Part shown: one piece after another, positions 6,601 to 8,050 of the stretch | Layout of the letters: the number at the start of each line of letters is the position of its first letter | Position numbering within the stretch: position 1 is the first letter of the stretch | NCBI GenBank assembly: GCA_946480525.1 | Contig: CAMLLA010000182.1 | Location: 1 to 8,050, forward strand | Origin: an uncultured Asticcacaulis sp. | Lineage (GTDB): Bacteria > Pseudomonadota > Alphaproteobacteria > Caulobacterales > Caulobacteraceae | Direction of reading: 5' to 3' | DNA length: 8,050 bases | Position numbers and translations under genes: made by a program | Notes under the pieces: generated by a model | Database searches by the model: none | Told to the model about the DNA's origin: nothing | Seen by the model: the letters and a program-made list of their open reading frames with translations, nothing else

Positions 6601-8050
6601 GGTTGGTAACCTGGGCGAAGTTCTGACGGAAGTAATGCGCCAGCGGGCGCCACTGTTCCGATAGCACGGCCAGGGGCGTATCGTCGCCCATCGAACCGAT
6701 GGCTTCCTTGCCGTCCTTGACCATGGCGTCGAGCACGGTGTCGAGGTCTTCGAGCGTAAAGCCGGCGGCGATCTGGCGGCGCGTCAGGTCTTCGCCGTGA
6801 AGGACCCGCGGCTCGGGACCCGGCGCAATCAGCGGTTCCAGCTCGATGATGTTTTCCAGCCAGGCCTTGTAGTCATTCTTCGACGACAGGGCGTCGATGA
6901 CTTCGTTTTCCTGGTAGAGACGGCCTTCTTCCAGGTCGACCGCGATCATGCGGCCCGGCGCGATGTGGATGCGGCGGGCGATACGGTCTTCCGAGACGCC
7001 CGTCATGCCGGCTTCGGAGCCGACGATCAGCAGGCCGTCATTGGTTTCGGCGACGCGCAATGGGCGCAGGCCGTTGCGGTCCTTGCCGGCGACAACCCAG
7101 CGGCCATCGGTGGCGCAGATGGCCGCCGGACCGTCCCACGGCTCCATGACGGCGTTACAGTAGGCGTAGAGCGCCTTGTGGGCGTCGGACACGGTCGTGT
7201 TCTGCGCTACGGCTTCGGGGATCAGCAGAGCCTTGGCCATCGGCGCCGAACGGCCGGCGCGAACCAGCAATTCGTAGACGTTGTCGAGGCCGGCGCTATC
7301 GGAACCGCGCGGCTGGATGACCGGCTTCACGTCGCGGTCGTTGTCGCCGAAGGTCGCAGCCGCCATGCGGATCTCGTGCGACTTCATCCAGTTGACATTG
7401 CCGCGCAGCGTGTTGATTTCCCCGTTGTGCGCCAGCATGCGGAAGGGTTGGGCCAGACGCCATTCAGGGAAGGTGTTGGTCGAGAAACGCTGGTGGAAGA
7501 TGGCCACGCTCGAGACGATGCGCGGGTCCTTGAGGTCCAGATAGAAGTCGTCGACCAGCTCGGCGCGGAACATGCCCTTGTAGATCAGGGTCTTGGCCGA
7601 GAACGAACAGATGTAGCAGTCGAGGTTGGATTCATCGACGCGCTTTTCGATGCGGCGGCGGCACAGGAACATGGCGCGTTCCAGCGCTTCGCCCGACAGG
7701 CCTTCGGGGGCGGCCATCATGATCTGCTCGATTTCCGGGCGCGTCGCCGAGGCGCGCGTGCCCAGTTGCGACACGTCGACCGGCGGCTGACGCCAGCCGT
7801 AGAGATAGAAGCCCGAACGCAGAATTTCCGACTCGACGATCGTACGCGCGGCTTCCTGGGCGCCGAGGTCCGAACGCGGCAGGAAGACCTGGCCGACCAG
7901 GACGGGGCCCGGACGCGGGTTATGGCCGATATTGCGGACCTGCTCGCGGAAGAAATCCTGCGGCACGTTGATCATGATGCCGGCGCCATCGCCCGACTTG
8001 CCGTCGGCATCAACAGCACCCCGGTGGAACAGCGCCTTCAGCGCCTTGAC
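3698..8050 (-). CDS. gltB: glutamate synthase (NADPH) large subunit, 5' end missing
   Basis: GltB makes two glutamates from glutamine and 2-oxoglutarate. With the small subunit GltD, which supplies NADPH electrons, it forms the GOGAT half of the ammonia-assimilating GS-GOGAT cycle in the cytoplasm. The frame stays open to the right edge, giving 1450 visible residues (numbered from the edge); the upstream codons read FHRGAVDADGKSGDGAGI, typical of GltB. About 40-60 residues with the catalytic N-terminal Cys are therefore outside, and the ATG at 7975 is internal. In order: the class II glutamine amidotransferase domain with HNGE at 208-211; a central linking domain; the FMN-binding synthase domain with GEGGQLPGFK, Lys982 in KLVSQ and ADGGM at 1052-1056; the [3Fe-4S] cysteines 1085, 1091 and 1096 (C-x5-C-x4-C); and the glycine-rich beta-helix domain from about 1205. 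No frameshift or lost key residue is seen. gltD is not on the downstream side. Confidence 0.98.
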   Translation of the reverse strand, partial: VKALKALFHRGAVDADGKSGDGAGIMINVPQDFFREQVRNIGHNPRPGPVLVGQVFLPRSDLGAQEAARTIVESEILRSGFYLYGWRQPPVDVSQLGTRASATRPEIEQIMMAAPEGLSGEALERAMFLCRRRIEKRVDESNLDCYICSFSAKTLIYKGMFRAELVDDFYLDLKDPRIVSSVAIFHQRFSTNTFPEWRLAQPFRMLAHNGEINTLRGNVNWMKSHEIRMAAATFGDNDRDVKPVIQPRGSDSAGLDNVYELLVRAGRSAPMAKALLIPEAVAQNTTVSDAHKALYAYCNAVMEPWDGPAAICATDGRWVVAGKDRNGLRPLRVAETNDGLLIVGSEAGMTGVSEDRIARRIHIAPGRMIAVDLEEGRLYQENEVIDALSSKNDYKAWLENIIELEPLIAPGPEPRVLHGEDLTRRQIAAGFTLEDLDTVLDAMVKDGKEAIGSMGDDTPLAVLSEQWRPLAHYFRQNFAQVTNPPIDPLREASGMSLRTRFKNLGNILAEDEAQTNVFVLESPFLTTLMYERMIRFDSAGKVATLDATFALPQEGDVSGEGLRGALERLRDEAVAAVEDGASMIVLTDEQLGADKIGVPMILAAAAVHSRLVAKGLRSFVSIVVRSSEAMDPHAFAVLVGVGATAINPYLSLELLQERLAQGRYPGLDEHKAFLNYKKAIEAGLMKILAKKGISVISSYRGGYEFEALGLSRALVAEYFPGVTSRISGIGLSGIEQKLSELHAKAFASKRPVPHIGGFYKLRAAGETHYYQPKLIHLLQDATTRDDYETFKTYSGLVAKMSKTAPTSPRDLLAIQPKQAAIAIEEVESVNEIRKRFVTPGMSLGALSPEAHETLNIAMNRIGARSVSGEGGEDPERYQRRPNGDNPNSAIKQIASGRFGVTAEYLNQCQEIEIKVAQGAKPGEGGQLPGFKVTEFIARMRHSTPGVGLISPPPHHDIYSIEDLAQLIYDLKQINPTARVTVKLVSQSGIGAVAAGVAKAKADAILVSGQVGGTGASPLSSIKFAGLPFELGLSEAHQVLTLNNLRGQIRLRADGGMRTGRDIVVAALLGAEEFGIGTASLVAIGCLMVRQCQSNTCPVGVCVQDERLRAKFTGTPEKVINLFTFIATEVREILASLGLRTLQEAVGRTDLLQQISRGGIHLDDLDLNPLLVKVEMDESAIITPPTERNAVADTLDAKIVQDAAYVLQRKEKMTLTYDVRNTMRAIGTRTSSHLVRQFGNTLDEGHLTLELRGSAGQSLGAFAVKGLTINLIGEANDYVGKGLSGATIIVRPKVWHEGQALAGNTILYGATSGKLFVAGSVGERFAVRNSGATTIVEGVGAHGCEYMTGGKVVILGKVGQNFGAGMTGGVAYVYDPDAALASCVNAEGITLRSVPDANVAGLKALITEHYEKTLSPKAKTLLDDWDNSLKAFVEIMPNEILAIQQRQAKIA

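Noticed and set aside
7973..7975. ATG at 7975 as the gltB start
   Set aside because: The frame continues to the edge with conserved GltB residues (HRGAVDADGKSGDGAGI), so this methionine is internal and the true start is outside the window.

Overview
The window is a G+C-rich stretch of an ordinary bacterial chromosome, most likely from an alphaproteobacterium, with Caulobacterales (Caulobacter/Asticcacaulis-like) as a guess. The guess rests on the alphaproteobacterial look of the large glutamate synthase subunit, the iron-sulfur type of the sulfonucleotide reductase, and strong G/C third-position bias on both strands. It was read by eye and no search was run. There are no tRNAs, rRNAs, CRISPR arrays, insertion sequences or phage genes.

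Left part (1-2330): the last codons of a possible upstream gene (to 38) lead into cysH (51-797, +), which reduces activated sulfate to sulfite in cysteine biosynthesis. It runs tail-to-tail into a secreted Blc-type lipocalin (808-1359, -), with only 10 bases between the stop codons. A 125-base divergent gap separates the lipocalin from a secreted two-lobe protein of the retropepsin-like aspartic protease family (1485-2330, +).

Middle (2331-3697): a 163-base gap holds a 16-base near-perfect palindrome, a possible 25-codon small ORF that begins at the palindrome's edge, and an intrinsic terminator shared by convergent transcripts. Next comes a LuxR/CsgD-type helix-turn-helix regulator (2494-3579, -) with an unrecognised N-terminal sensor region and a PAS-like middle. 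Its upstream gap carries a very clear UUCG-loop terminator for the following gene.

Right part (3698-8050): most of gltB, the NADPH-dependent glutamate synthase large subunit, on the minus strand. It runs off the right edge, so the N-terminal catalytic cysteine lies outside the window.

The genes form separate transcription units and not one pathway: sulfate assimilation, an envelope lipocalin, a secreted protease-like protein, a regulator of unknown target, and ammonia assimilation. I did not find a convincing new multi-gene system. The points most worth a second look are the palindrome plus small ORF at 2344-2436 and the altered active-site motif (Asp-Asn-Gly) in the first lobe of the protease-like protein.
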